Assembly: GCA_025667525.1 (NCBI GenBank)
Contig: CM046876.1
Span: forward strand, 19,765,320-19,829,319
DNA: 64,000 nucleotides
Reading direction: 5' to 3'
Source of the DNA: Glebionis coronaria
Taxonomy: Eukaryota; Streptophyta; Magnoliopsida; Asterales; Asteraceae
Both the position numbers and the translations under genes were made by a program. The notes beneath the pieces were generated by a model. The model saw nothing but the letters and a program-made list of their open reading frames with translations. It searched no databases and was not told the origin of the DNA. Positions 52,498 through 64,000 of the stretch are shown here, one piece after another. Positions within the stretch are counted from its first letter, which is position 1. Every line of letters starts with the position of its first letter.

Positions 52498-53517
52498 TGA
52501 TAGGTGTGTAAAAACCCATCCTTTTTACCATTTAATTACAATAATAACCGGGCCAAAACGTGTATTTTATGTCATTTATGTCAGAATTATGCGTGGTTTG
52601 TGTTTTTGTTATCATTTAGGACGAAAAGGTGAAAAGTGGAGAAAACACGGGCATTCACGGACTGTTATTGAAGAAAAAGATGAAAGACGAAGTCAAGAAG
52701 CCAAGAGTGCAAAAACAACGGAAGTCCAAGACCAACTCTGAAGATTTATCGAAGAAAAAGTCAAAAGACGGAAGTTTACCAAAAGCCGAAAAACTCAAGT
52801 CTAATTTATTGAAGAATTAGAAGACGAGTTTGAAGAAATCCCGAGACAAAGTCATTAAAGCCCAAGATTAAGAAGATTAAAAGGATTAAGGACTTAAGAG
52901 TGCAATTAAGGAAAAATGAAGGAGGGGAGGAAGCTTCCTAAGCACTCCTTAATCCTCCCCTATAAATAGTCATTAGGATAATCATTTTCATTTTTGTTGG
53001 ATAGTTTGACACACTATTTCTTCCATTTACTTTCCTGCACATTTAAATTCATGTCCATTTATTTTCTTGTCCAATTTAAATACTTGTCTTGCACCTTAAA
53101 TTCTTTTAATTTCAAGTAAGTTTCCATTTAATTCTTGTCAATCTTTACTTTATCTTGTTAATCTCCTATCTTCCTTTCTTTAATCTTTATGTTGATTTGT
53201 TCATGTTCATGTTCTTGATTTTTATTGATTTATTTAAGTGGGTTTTGATTATTGTGGTTAGTTTTGTTAGTTTTGATTGTTTTGGATTGTTTGTTTATGA
53301 TTATTAGATGTTTATTGAATAGTTTGATTTAATCTTGTGGTTGATTTTGGTTATTTTTATCTAGATCCGTATCTTTTTCTGTTTCCTTGTTCTTCGCTGC
53401 ATATTTGTTTTCCCAGGAAATATTCCGAACCAAAGTGCTGTTCAAGAGATTTCAGATCAAAAGGGTGTTCATCCGGAATATTGGATATTCCGGATCAATT
53501 GAGTTTATTCCGGATCA
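52498..53517 (+). repeat. Element D 5' LTR (internally deleted)
   Basis: 1020 bp. It matches the first part of the 3' LTR through the first few ATTCCGGATCA units, then jumps directly to the LTR end. The joint lies at an ATCA shared by the repeat unit and the LTR terminus. Confidence 0.85.
52961..52968 (+). promoter_or_regulatory. Element D 5' LTR TATA box
   Basis: TATAAATA after a CCTCCCC run, at the same place as in element A and in the 3' LTR (59255). Confidence 0.65.
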
Positions 53518-53520
53518 AAA

Positions 53521-53535
53521 TGGCGCCACTGCCGG
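53521..53535 (+). other. Element D primer-binding site (tRNA-Asp type)
   Basis: TGGCGCCACTGCCGG, 13 of 15 bases like the Athila primer site, three bases after the LTR. Confidence 0.85.
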
Positions 53536-53769
53536 CTCTTTTCGTAAAGATTAACGCTTTTCTGTGAGAGACGCGTTGCTTTTTGGGATCCGTTCACTTG
53601 TGAGCGTTATTTTCTTGCACGAAAATTTTCAAAAAACCATAAAAATTAAAAAATTTGTAAAAATACATAAAAATTAAAAAATTTCTAAAAATCCAAAAAG
53701 ATTTTATTTTTATTGTGTATATATATTGTCTTTGCGTTTGGTATTGTTTTCTTTTGCCTTTGTAGGTGT

Positions 53770-56700
53770 ATGCGTACTAGATCTTCTAATTATCAAGAGC
53801 TCGAGACTCGAGAAGATTTATGTATGGCAGGTGTTAACAACAACAATAATCCACCGCACCTCAATAATAACAACAATGTTCTTCCACAGCCCGATCTTCG
53901 GACAATGGAGGAGCTTTGTCAACCTACCATGTTTGGACGAGGAGGACCGGTTGCGCCGATGCAAATCACGGCTTCGGAGTTTTCGTTGAAGCACCACATG
54001 ATTCAGCAAGTGCAAACTAATCCATTCTCCGGAATGCCTGATGATGATGCCAACAAACACCTCGACAAGTTCATTACAATCACCCAAAGCATGAAGTTGC
54101 CCGGTGCCACAATGGATGTTCTTCGCCTACAACTCTTCCCACATACTTTATCACACCACGCCGAGAAATGGTTTGATTCTCTTCAAAAGAATTCAATTCA
54201 TACTTGGGATGACATGACTCAACGCTTTTTGTCGCGCTACTTTCCACCATCCATGGTCACGAGCCTTCGTAATCAAATCAGCGGTTTCATGCAAGACCCC
54301 GATGAATCTCTTTTTGATGCTTGGGAAAGATATAATGTCTTGATTGATCGTTGTCCAAACCACAGCATGCTCCCTGTGACCTTAATTGATACTTTCTACA
54401 ACGGTTTGACTTTTCGAGATCGTGATACGATTAATGCAGCCGCCGGTGGCACACTTATGAAAAGGAGACCCGAGGAGTGTAGATAGCTTATTGAGAACAT
54501 GACTACTCACCACAAAAACTGGGATTCCTCTGCTTCTTCTAGGAACAACCCGAGAGTCAATGTTTCTTACACTTCAGCAACCCCCGACATGACCGAATTC
54601 ACCCGCATGATGACCGAAATGAACAAAGTATCTTGCTTCTCGCTTCAAACCAACAACAACAAGTTAAAGCGGTTGCCAATCCTTGTGAAACATGCGGCGG
54701 TCCTCACTCACACACCGATTGTCCTTCTACACAAGGAAATCCGGAAAATGTGTATGCAGCTTATGGTAATTATTCACCGGAAAATTACCAAGCTCGACCT
54801 CAAGGGGATAGAAATTTGCTGAGTTATCGGTCCAACAACTACCTTTCACCCGGTTTTTCTCCTCAAAACCAAAACCCCGCCAACAACTATACTAGAAGCA
54901 ACCAAATCCCACCAAGAGCTTCTAATCCTTATCACCCACCCGCCCAACAAGCCCCACCCATTAATCCGGATGTTGAAGTTTTGATGAGAACCCAAGGTGA
55001 GCAAATCAAGAATCTGCAGAGCCAAATTATCAATCTGAAAGGAGATATTACCAAGCAAGGGAATGACATTAGATCCGAGCTTCGAGAAAATATCCAATCC
55101 TCCTTCAACAATCAAACGAATGATATAAAGAATATGCTGGCTAGTTTCTTGCCCACCGCTCAACCTTCTACTTCGAGTTCTCTACCTTCTAACACCGTCA
55201 CCAATCCGCCAGCGAATGTGAGTGCTATTACTACCCGTAGTGGAGTTACTATCGTAGGACCACCTATCCCGCCCCCATCATCTACACCTCCTCCACCACC
55301 ATTTATCCCTACTCCTCCTACACCTAGTATTAGTGCACCATTACCGTCTCCGCCTCGTCATGACGATGTATCTAGGAAGGACCCTTCAACATCTCAACCT
55401 TTAGCTACTACACCTGCACCTTCACCACCCAAACCCAATATCCCTTATCCTTCACGGCTAGGCAAGACCACAATGCTAACCAAGGATGATTGTCAAATGT
55501 CAAATTATTTGAAGATGATCTCTCAAATGAATTTCAGCATTAGCCTTGTCGAAGCACTTGTCCACATGCCGAAATTTGTGAAAGCACTCAAGGAATTGCT
55601 TAACAAGAAGGAGAAGTTGATTGAGCTCGCCAACACACGCTTAAATGAAAACTGTTCTGAAGTTATTCTTAAAGAACTTCCGGAAAAGATTGTGTTGCCT
55701 TGCATCTTTAACAAAACCGAAGAATTTACTGCCCTAGCTGATTTCGGGGCCAGTATTAATCTTATGCCTTTGAGTGTTTGGAAAACACTATCATTACCCG
55801 ACCTTACTCCAACAAGGATGACTCTTGAGCTTGCAAATCGCACTCTCGCTTACCCCATTGGTATTGCCGAAGACGTGTTCATTAAAGTTGGCACATTTAC
55901 TTTCCCGGTCGACTTTGTCGTTGTTGATTATGAAATGGACCCTCGTATTCCTTTAATACTTGGTCGACCATTCTTAAGAACCGGACGAGCTCTATTTGAT
56001 GTTGCCGAAGATGAGTTAATCTTAAGAGTCGAGGATGATGCACAAGTTTTTTAAATGGGGAAGCTTACAAGCAAATCCTTTGGACGAGAATCAGCGAATA
56101 TGATTAATGTGCTCGATGATTTGGTCATCTACAACAATCCTCTATTCGAGTCTTGCATTGATAATCCACTTTTTGAAGATGTTGTGGATGAGTCTCTCTC
56201 CAATTTGGAACCTTTACCCATTTATGATTCTCCACCGATCTTTGATGCTTATGATGATGATTCTAGCTCAGATTTGGATGATTATGATGACCTTACTTCC
56301 GAGTATCCCGACATTCCCATTTATGATGATTTTGATGAGGCCGATACTCTTTCGAGTGATTCTTCACATGATGAAGATCCTCCTTCATCCATGCTTAATC
56401 CTACTTTGGATGATTAGTCTTTTGAGGAAGACTTCTCTACGTTTCTCAACACTTACTTCCCTCATGAGAGTGATGCACCTCCTTTGGACTTTGATACTTA
56501 TGGTCTTGATCCTACTTTGTATTTGAATAAAATTCTTTCAAAGGAGAAAAAACCGGTCGACACCAACATCCGCAACACGTATGAGTTAACACCTCTTTGT
56601 CCCCCTTCTGAGGACGAGGTTGTGCATTCTCTTCGCAGATCATCTTCACACTCTGCTGAGACTGAGTGCTATTTTCTACTAAAGGAAAAGGTGTTCGACC

Positions 56701-56941
56701 CCGGTATCGATATTCTGCAGCCATCTCAGTATCCGTCTGATGAAAAGGAAATATATTTGGAACTTATGGAAATCTGCTTGTGCCACTTCACCCTTGCTTC
56801 CACCGTGCTCCATCGTTGCTTAAGGGAACCTTGCCTACTCTTCTTTGGCTTGCCTTGTTCGCCTTAAGCTTGTGCAATTTGATGGACGAAAACTATGTCT
56901 TTGATCCTGGTGGATATGTTTCATGCTTCTTCCTATGGTGA
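53770..56941 (+). pseudogene. Element D Gag-protease polyprotein, broken
   Basis: Homologue of the frame at 7708-4523. ATG at 53770 (MRTRSSNYQ). Gag core HHAEKWFDSL near 54155 and the Cys-rich CETCGGPHSHTDC near 54690-54725. Protease motif DFGAS near 55740 (element A has DLGAS) and ILGRPFLRTGR near 55960. The acidic tail and hydrophobic end (LLWLALFALSLC near 56840) are preserved in sequence. Lesions: TAG 54484-54486; one base lost near 54626; a six-codon deletion near 55690; TAA 56052-56054; TAG 56415-56417; a frameshift near 56745. Element A's single nonsense codon is not shared, so the two copies broke independently. Confidence 0.85.
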
Positions 56942-58781
56942 TCAAGGTCGAGTCAGGCTCACGACTTGGTTAACAAAAATCAAGCGCTTCTTGGGAGGCA
57001 AACCATGTATCTATCTTTTAGCTTTCTTTATCCTAAGTGTAGGGGAGACCCGTTGGTGTTTGCTATTTTCTCTCTTCTTCTAATCAGGGATTCGTGCGCT
57101 CAATGATCCACTCTTGATGATTCTTGACGCCCCGTGATTTCGTGGTCCCTTCTTCCCGGTTCTATCCTAAACTCTTTTCGATTCACTGTTTTATATTTTT
57201 CAATATTAAAATAGGAATCTCTTTAGTTTTCTTTTCCTTAGCGAGATTTAAACAAAGTGCACAATGTCCTAAGTGTAGGGGAGTTTACTCCCACATGCTT
57301 AAACATTAAGGACAATGTTTATATTAAGTGTAGGGGGACTTCTATCGAAGTTAAGTGGCCTTTTCCTTGTATTTGTCCTCATTTTAACCGGAAAATCAAT
57401 TTTTCGACATTTTTCAAAACTTTTGATCTATTTTGGCCTATTAGTTTTTCCCTTTGTATAGTTATTTTCTTCCTTTTTAGAATAAATTTTAATAAAGTGG
57501 TTTTAATTTTCAAACGTTTTGAATCTTTTGACTCAACCCAAGTTTACTTATCTAAGTTTACTCTAGCTAGTATCCTTAACGTGTTTAAGTCAAGTTTTGC
57601 TAGGTTTTTATATAGGGAGCTATAAAACGCGAAAGTCTTAACTCTCACGGGTTAAGAACAAGAACTTTTCGCAAGTTCCTATAATTGATCCTAGAGAGTC
57701 GTTTATCAAGGGAACTTTAAAATGCGATTTCTAAACTTGAAAAAGACTAAGAGTTTGCAAGATCCTATAGGCGACTCGAAAACCCAAAACTTTGATTTAA
57801 TAGGCTAAGCATCCACGAGTTTCATTCCTTGAGATTTTAAACTGTGGAGAACGAGAGATGATAGAGTCAATTATAAGTTCGGTATTCTTTCGTGAATTTA
57901 TGTGAGTTAATTATAAGCCTATTCTCCCATCGCTTGCTAATAAATTTATCTGCAATAAATAAGGTTGTACGATTTGAAAAGTTACTTAGCTTCTAGCCCA
58001 AGATCGTTTAAAAGTTGCTCGGTATGGATTAGAGTTCATAGCCAAGGCATAACTTATTGAAGCGGGATGCGAAGATTGGCGAGTCCAAAAAGGTCCTAAC
58101 AAGGCATGAGGTCTATATTTTGTTGCTAAAAATCCAAAGTGATGTGAAGAATCATTTATCGAAAATCAATATGAAGGATCGAGACACACGACGAAAAGCA
58201 AAAACTCACCAAAAGTCATGGAGAAGTGTATCCGAAAAGACCCTAGCAAGGTATAAGGATAAATAGATCCAAGTCATAAAAGGAGGCGGATCGTTGTATA
58301 TCAAAGTCCAAAATAATGACTGGAGAAAAATGAAGAAGTCGTGGTCCAAGTATGAATCTCTCAAAACTTCAAGTGAAAAAATTCCTATATGAATAGAAGA
58401 CCATAATTTCATGAACGTCTCTCAAGGTTTGAAGTATGAAGTCGCTGCCAAATATCGGTCCGAGAAAGGTCTCAAATCACGAAGCGAGTTATGCCAAGAT
58501 ATGAACTTTATGAGGTCCCGAGAAGCAGTTTTAAAAGATTTTGTCCTTTAGCTAACTATTGATTAAATCGTTCACTTTATTTTCGGCCTAATAAACTATC
58601 GAAATAAGTCAAAAATGTATCCTCGTGATCATTCAAGACAACAATAAAATATAAGAGATACACCTAGGAATAAGGTTATTTTCTATCTCTTTAATAAAGG
58701 CCAACGTGGATTGATTATGATGAAAAATGTAAACGTGCTTTGTAACTAATGCATTGCATGAGGACATTGCAATGGTCAAGT
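56942..58781 (+). other. Element D interior downstream of the ORF, no gene seen
   Basis: Collinear with 991-2617 plus 4145-4522 of element A. Contains repeated GTGTAGGGG motifs near 57040, 57270 and 57335. No reverse transcriptase or integrase. Confidence 0.7.
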
Positions 58782-58791
58782 GTAGGAGATT
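58782..58791 (+). other. Element D polypurine tract
   Basis: GTAGGAGATT directly before the 3' LTR, matching element A. Confidence 0.7.
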
Positions 58792-60714
58792 TGATAGGTG
58801 TGTAAACACCCATCCTTTTTACCACTTACTTACAATAATAACCGGGCCAAAACGTGTATTTTATGTCATTTATGTCGGAATTATGCGTGGTTTGTGTTTT
58901 TGTTGTGATTTAGGACGAAAAGGTGAAAAGTGGAGAAAACACGGGCATTCACGGGCTTTTATTGAAGAAAAAGATGAAAGACGAAGTCAAGAAGTCAAGA
59001 GTGCAAAAAGAACGGAAGTCCAAGACCAATTCTGAAGATTTATCGAAGAAAAAGTCAAAAGACGGAAGTTTATCAAAAGCCAAAAAACTCAAGTCTAATT
59101 TATTGAAGAATTACAAGACGAGTTTGAAGAAATACCGAGATAAAGTCATTAAAGCCCAAGATTAAGAAGATTAAAAGGCTTAAGGACTTAAGAGTGCAAT
59201 TAAGGAAAAATGAAGGAGGGGAGGAAGCTTCTTAAGCACTCCTTAATCCTCCCCTATAAATAGTCATTAGGATAATCATTTTCATTTTTGTTGGATAGTT
59301 TGACACACTATTTCTTCCATTTACTTTCCTGCACACATGTCCATTTAATTTCTTGTCCAATTTAAATACTTGTCTTGCACCTTAAATTCCTTTAATTTCA
59401 AGTAAGTTTCCATTTAATTCTTGTCAATCTTTACTTTATCTTGTTAATCTCCTATCTACCTTTCTTAATCTTTGTTTTTATGTTTATGTTCCTGTTCATG
59501 TTCTTATTTTGATCAAAGTGGGTTTTGATTATCTTGATCATTATTGTTAGTTTTGTTGTTTTGGATTGTTTTATTATCATTAGTAGATGTTTTGTGATTA
59601 GTTTGATTTAATCTTTTGGTTGATTTTGATTAAGTTTGATTAGATTCGTGTATACTGTTATTTCCTTGTTCTTCACTTTGCTGTTACTGATCTTCCAGGT
59701 ATTCCACATCAAACCAGTTATTCCGAGTGAAGGATTGTGCAATTTTATTCCGGATCAAAAGTTGTTCATCCGGAATATTAGATATTCTGGATCAGTTGTG
59801 CTCATTCGGAATAATTCATTATTCCGGATCAAGCATCTCATTCGGAATATTAAAACATTCCGGATCAACCTTTTATTCCGGATCAACAGGATATTCCGGA
59901 TCAAGGGAATATTCCGGATCAACCTCTCATTCCGAATCAAATAATATTCCGGATCAAGCAAGTTCATCCGGAATAATTTATTATTCCGGATCAAGGAGTT
60001 TATTAGGAATATTAAGACATTCCGGATCAAGAGTTCTATTCGGAATATTATTCCAGATCAAGAGATATTCCGGATCAAGCACATTATTCCGGATCAAGGG
60101 CAACATTCCGGATCAAGACCATTATTCCGAATAAAGAAGTTTATTCCGGATAGGTGACATATTCCGAGTAAGAATTTTATTCCGGATCAAGGGCTTTGGT
60201 TAATATTCCGAGTGAAGAAGAAAATTCCGAACGAAGGTGACATTCCGGATGAATGTTTATTCCGAATAAGGGTATTATTCCGGATGAGCTATTTTTTAGG
60301 TTCCTTTAATTCCAGTTTTTAAGTTTCTGTTTTTAATTTTCAAGCTTTATTTTTCCCGCCTTTTTATTTAGTTGCACTTTAAGTTTATTTGCCTTTGATT
60401 TATTTTAGCCTTGCCTTAGTTTTAAGTTTTAGTTGCGTTTTAAGTTTGACTTAGTTAGATTAAAGTTTGCGTTATTTGCTTTTAGTGCCTTTTACTTTTC
60501 GTCACGCTTTTAAATATTTGCACAATTTAATTTAAATTAGACTTAGATTTATTTTAAAGTCTTTTACTTTAATTGTTTTGCACTTTTTAATTACTACAAC
60601 GACACAACTTTTGTTTCACCAAAGAACGACTGAGTCGCATAGATAACCAGATCAATTCGATTAGACCACTACTTCGAACTTTAATATTTTTACCTAGCCA
60701 AAAGCCAGTTATCA
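58792..60714 (+). repeat. Element D 3' LTR (full length)
   Basis: 1923 bp, TGATAGG...TTATCA. Contains the TATA box at 59255, the repeat array at 59700-60290 and a 400-base region after it that matches the last part of element A's 5' LTR. Confidence 0.88.
59700..60290. repeat. ATTCCGGATCA repeat array in the LTR
   Basis: More than twenty copies of ATTCCGGATCA(A), with a few in variant form (CGGAATATT, ATTCCGAATAA), spaced unevenly by 5-25 bases. Each unit holds the palindrome TCCGGA, and many neighbours are inverted relative to each other. Confidence 0.9.
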
Positions 60715-63080
60715 GCTGTCCGCACGGCGTACCAACTTATGGGACAAATTGTTCAAGACAAGGTGGATGAAGCCATATCTGGTGAGAAAAGGAAGGGTGA
60801 AGAAGACCGTGAGAGTCGTGGTGGTGATAAACGCGACCACAACCGTCATTAGAATCAAAGGAGAGCTAATGCAACGGCTATGGTTGATGATACAACAAGC
60901 AACAAGGATTCTTGTCCGGTTTGCAAGAGTAGGAAGCATGCTGGTGACTGTTGGAAGTGTAATAAATGTGGTAAGCTTGGACACAAAGCTAACAAGTGTC
61001 GAGCCCCTGTCAAGGATGTGACCTGCTTCAACTGTAGCGAAAAGGGGCATATGAAAAGGAAGTGTCCAAAGCTGAACAAGGGTGGACAAGGTGGAAACAA
61101 TCATGGTGCTGCACATCATTTAGGATTTGCTGAGGCCCAACGTGATCCGAAAGTCGTTACTGGTACGTCTTTACTCAACAATCGTTATGCCACTGCTCTA
61201 TTTGATTCGGGTGCCGATAAGAGTTTCGTATCTACAACTTTTAGTACCCTTATTCATATTGATCCCGTTGAGTTAGATGTTAAATATGAAATCGAATTGG
61301 CCGATGGAAAGTTAATAAGTACCAATAGCATTTTAAAGGGGTGTACCCTTAATCTTCTGAATCGTTCCTTCTCAATCAACCTGATGATCATAGAACTAGG
61401 AAGTTTAGATGTCATAATTGGGATGGACTGGTTGCTCAGTATAATGTATCTATCCTATGTGGTGAGAAAAAAGGTTAATATTCCCTTGATTGGCAAAACT
61501 TTAGTTATCGAAGGCGACAAGAATAATTCTAGATTAAAGATCGTTTCGTGTATTAAGGCTCGAAAATACATAGAAAGAGGTTGTGAATTATTCCTGGCTC
61601 AAGTGACCGAAATTGAAACTGCAGAGAAGCAAATTGATAATATTCCTGTCGTGCGTGCTTTTCCTGATGTATTTCTTGATGAATTGCCTGGTCTTCCGCC
61701 ACCAAGGAAAGTTGATTTTCGTATTGATCTTATTCCTAGTGCTGCACCTGTGGCGCGTGTGCCATATCGTTTAGCACCATCTGAAATGAAAGAATTATCG
61801 GAGCAATTACAAGAATTATCCGAGAAAGGTTTTATTCGACCGAGCTCGTCACCATGGGGAGCTCTGGTATTATTCGTGAAAAAGAAAGATGGTTTGTTTC
61901 GCATGTGCATCGACTATCGGGAGCTGTACAAGTTAACTATCAAGAACCGATACCCTTTACCAAGGATCGATGACTTATTCGATCAGTTGCAAGGTTCTAG
62001 TGATTATTCGAAAATTGATATGCGGTCTGGTTATCATCAACTTCACATTCGCGAGGAAGATATTCCAATTACAGCTTTTAGAACTCGATATGGACATTAT
62101 GAGTTTCAAGTAATGCCGTTTTGATTAACCAATGCACCAGCTGTGTTCATGGATTTAATGAACCACGTGTGCAAACCGTATCTTGACAAATTCGTGATCG
62201 TGTTCATCGATGATATTCTGATTTATTCTAAGGATAAAGAAGAACATGGCGAACACTTGAAGTCTATCTTGGAGCTGCTTAGGAAAGAAATGTTGTATGC
62301 AAAGTATTCAAAATGTGATTTTTGTCTTGATTCCGTAAAATTCCTTGGTCACGTGATTGATAGAAACGAAGTTCATGTTGATCCCGCAAAAATCAAAGCC
62401 ATTAAAAATTGGGCTGCACCTACTACACCTACCGAAGTGCGACAATTTTTAGGTTTGGCCGGTTACTACAAAAGGTTTATTGAGGGGTTTTCGTTAATAT
62501 CCAAACCATTAACAAAGCTTACCCAGAAAAATAAACCGTATGTATGGGGTAACGATGAAGAGGAGGCATTTCAAACGTTGAAACTTAAATTGTGAAGTGC
62601 ACCAATCTTGTCATTACCCGAGGGTAGCGAGGATTTCGTTGTCTACTATGATGCATCTCTAAAAGGATTTGGGGCTGTTTTGATGCAGCGAGAAAAAGTC
62701 ATTGCGTATGCCTCTAGGAAACTTAGGAAGAACGAGGAAAACTACACCACTCATGACTTGGAATTGGGCGCGGTGGTTTTTGCTCTTCACCTTTGGAGAC
62801 ATTATCTGTACGGCACTAAGTGTACGGTATTCACCGATCATAAGAGTCTATAGTATATTATGGATCAAAAAGAGCTGAATATGAGGCCACGTAGATGGAT
62901 CGAGCTTTTGAGTGATTACGATTGTATCGTTATCACGCGGGAAAAGAAAACGTGGTAGCTGATGCGTTAAGCAGGAAGGAAAGGGACAAACCTCTCCGAG
63001 TGCGTGCTTTGGTAGTAACGGTACATAACAATCTATCGGAACAGATCCGAAATGATGATCCCTATGATCGTTGGGCTCAA
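60715..63080 (+). pseudogene. Element G gag end, protease, reverse transcriptase and RNase H
   Basis: Continues the Gag frame from 60720. Two intact zinc knuckles are at 60957-61000 ([14 protein letters not shown]) and 61024-61065 ([14 protein letters not shown]). Protease [10 protein letters not shown] is near 61199. The reverse transcriptase covers about 61690-62240 with [10 protein letters not shown] near 62205. RNase H begins [15 protein letters not shown] near 62645. Lesions: TAG 60850-60852, TGA 62122-62124, TGA 62593-62595, TAG 62851-62853, and loss of about four bases near 62927. A few codons remain after RNase H before element F starts; integrase would be right of the window. Confidence 0.92.
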
Positions 63081-63472
63081 TGGTTATGAACCATATATCT
63101 AGGGTTGATCATCGTTCATATGATAACATAGTGGAAAAGAACAATGATCATGACAAGGTGTTTAGGCACAATAACACGAATTAAAACGATTGGGATGTTC
63201 ATTATATTAATAACAAACATCCACTAGACGTGTATACATTGAATCCCACGTCTAGTGCGACACACACTTTAGGTTTACATTGTGAATGAATAATAATATG
63301 ATTAAAACCTACGTCCTATGTTTTCTTTATATACTAGAAAACATAGCTTACAAAGAAAGCTAAAGTAATAAAAAGACTCCAACGGCTTGTTCTTTTGCAA
63401 CTTGTACTTTTTAGCCCTTGTCTTCTTATTTTGTTGTGTTTTGACTTATCAACTTAATAATTGGACCCAACA
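63081..63472 (-). repeat. Element F 3' LTR
   Basis: About 392 bp. It lacks the GCTTGGATTGCA-type repeats of element E's LTR but keeps the conserved start and the GACCCAACA end. Confidence 0.75.
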
Positions 63473-64000
63473 ATCTTCCCCTAGTTGATGATGTCAAAAC
63501 ACTCTTCTTAAGCATGAATCCTTTGTATTTAGTACATGATCTCCAAGAAGCTTCCCCTTAAGTATAGCACATATTCTTCCCCTTTTTGACACATCAATAG
63601 GGAATATGTGAAAGTATGCAATCTTGTAGATTCTCCAAAAGTAGCTCTATGTAATGATCCTGAAGAAAAATAAATAAAGTAGTCTTGATGTTGAAGTAGA
63701 TAACCCAATCTTATGTTCCATGTCTTGTTTAACCATGTGATGAAGAACTTATACCAAATAGAAAAAAAATATAAGTAGACCTCGATCCCTTGTCAATATT
63801 CTCATCCTATGTGAGACACTGAGCACGATAATGTAACTCCTTCAAGTGTTATGACAAGTCTTCATCACCATCCATGTAAGCACGAACAAGTTACCTTTAA
63901 AGTCTACGGCACTTTAAGATATGATAAAACACAAACTCGCGAAAATCTTCTTCAATCACCAAACTTCCCATAAGAATTCTTCCCCTTAAGCTAACACCTC
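63081..64000 (-). mobile_element. Element F: second member of the element E family, partial
   Basis: Enters the pol of element G. Its 3' LTR (63081-63472) has TG...CA ends and shares blocks with element E's LTR (the ACATTGAATCCCACGTCTAG stretch is common to both). The interior to the window end matches 46445-47000 of element E, including the purine tract AGGGGAAGATTG on the minus strand. The other LTR and right target duplication lie outside. Confidence 0.85.

Larger units (their letters stand above)
52498..60714 (+). mobile_element. Element D: second Athila-like element without pol
   Basis: Plus-strand relative of element A inserted into the gag of element G. Target duplications are GTTGT (52493-52497) and GCTGT (60715-60719), one mismatch. 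LTRs are 52498-53517 and 58792-60714; ends read TGATA...TATCA. The 5' LTR is about 900 bases shorter because of an internal deletion. It has the tRNA-Asp-type primer site, the same Gag-protease frame in broken form, and the same pol-less interior. It lacks the Mutator-like insertion that element A carries. Confidence 0.92.
45432..64000 (+). mobile_element. Element G: Ty3/Gypsy LTR retrotransposon split by elements E, D and F
   Basis: Plus-strand element that runs off the right edge. Its 5' LTR ends GGGGGTGTTACA at 50688, followed by an initiator-Met primer site at 50692. Gag begins at 51686, is cut by element D, and resumes at 60720 in the same frame. Protease, reverse transcriptase and RNase H follow until element F enters at 63081. 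The start at 45432 (TGTGACATCC, fitting the TGT...ACA ends of related element B) is a guess, because the other LTR is outside the window; the true start could be up to 0.9 kb further left. Confidence 0.85.

Overview
The window is repeat-dominated nuclear DNA of a flowering plant: AT-rich, without an intact host gene, and almost wholly made of nested LTR retrotransposons plus DNA transposons. The style of the Ty3/Gypsy Gag-Pol proteins (gag and pol in one frame, FIDD reverse transcriptase, initiator-Met tRNA primer sites) and the pol-less Athila-like elements would fit a eudicot, perhaps the daisy family; that assignment is inference only.

Layout. (1) 1-9688: element A, an Athila-like LTR element on the minus strand, cut by the window start. 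It encodes Gag, an aspartic protease and an acidic tail with a hydrophobic segment but no reverse transcriptase, RNase H or integrase. A 1.5-kb Mutator-like element (2627-4135, 9-bp target duplication) sits in its 3' part. (2) 9719-44108: element C, a Ty3/Gypsy element on the minus strand with LTRs of about 3.95 kb, bounded by the 5-bp duplication gttag. Its 3' LTR is split by element B (12742-32988, plus strand, LTRs of about 3.4 kb, duplication aaagg). Inside B an (AT)n tract took up a 7.3-kb non-autonomous Helitron (16478-23777, minus) and a 0.5-kb MITE (23910-24411). The Helitron carries two consecutive exons and the intron between them from a glutathione reductase gene, and also a Mutator-like element (16764-18117) which itself holds a foldback MITE (17899-18107). 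(3) 44109-45431: a short older stretch with an interrupted unknown reading frame on the minus strand. (4) 45432 (start uncertain) to beyond 64000: element G, a Ty3/Gypsy element on the plus strand related to B. Its 5' LTR is split by element E (45925-49236, non-autonomous, duplication aggtt), its gag is split by element D (52498-60714, a second Athila-like copy, duplication gttgt/gctgt), and its pol is split by element F (63081 to the window end, same family as E).

The deepest nest is six layers: unknown coding remnant > C > B > Helitron > Mutator-like element > foldback MITE. Every retroelement gene seen is broken by stops or frameshifts, so this is a record of insertion history rather than a set of working genes. 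The points most worth a second look are the Helitron with captured glutathione reductase exons, the pol-less Gag-protease-acidic-tail protein kept in two copies (A and D), the ATTCCGGATC-type repeat array carried inside the LTR of that family, and the unidentified open frame interrupted at 44109/9718.
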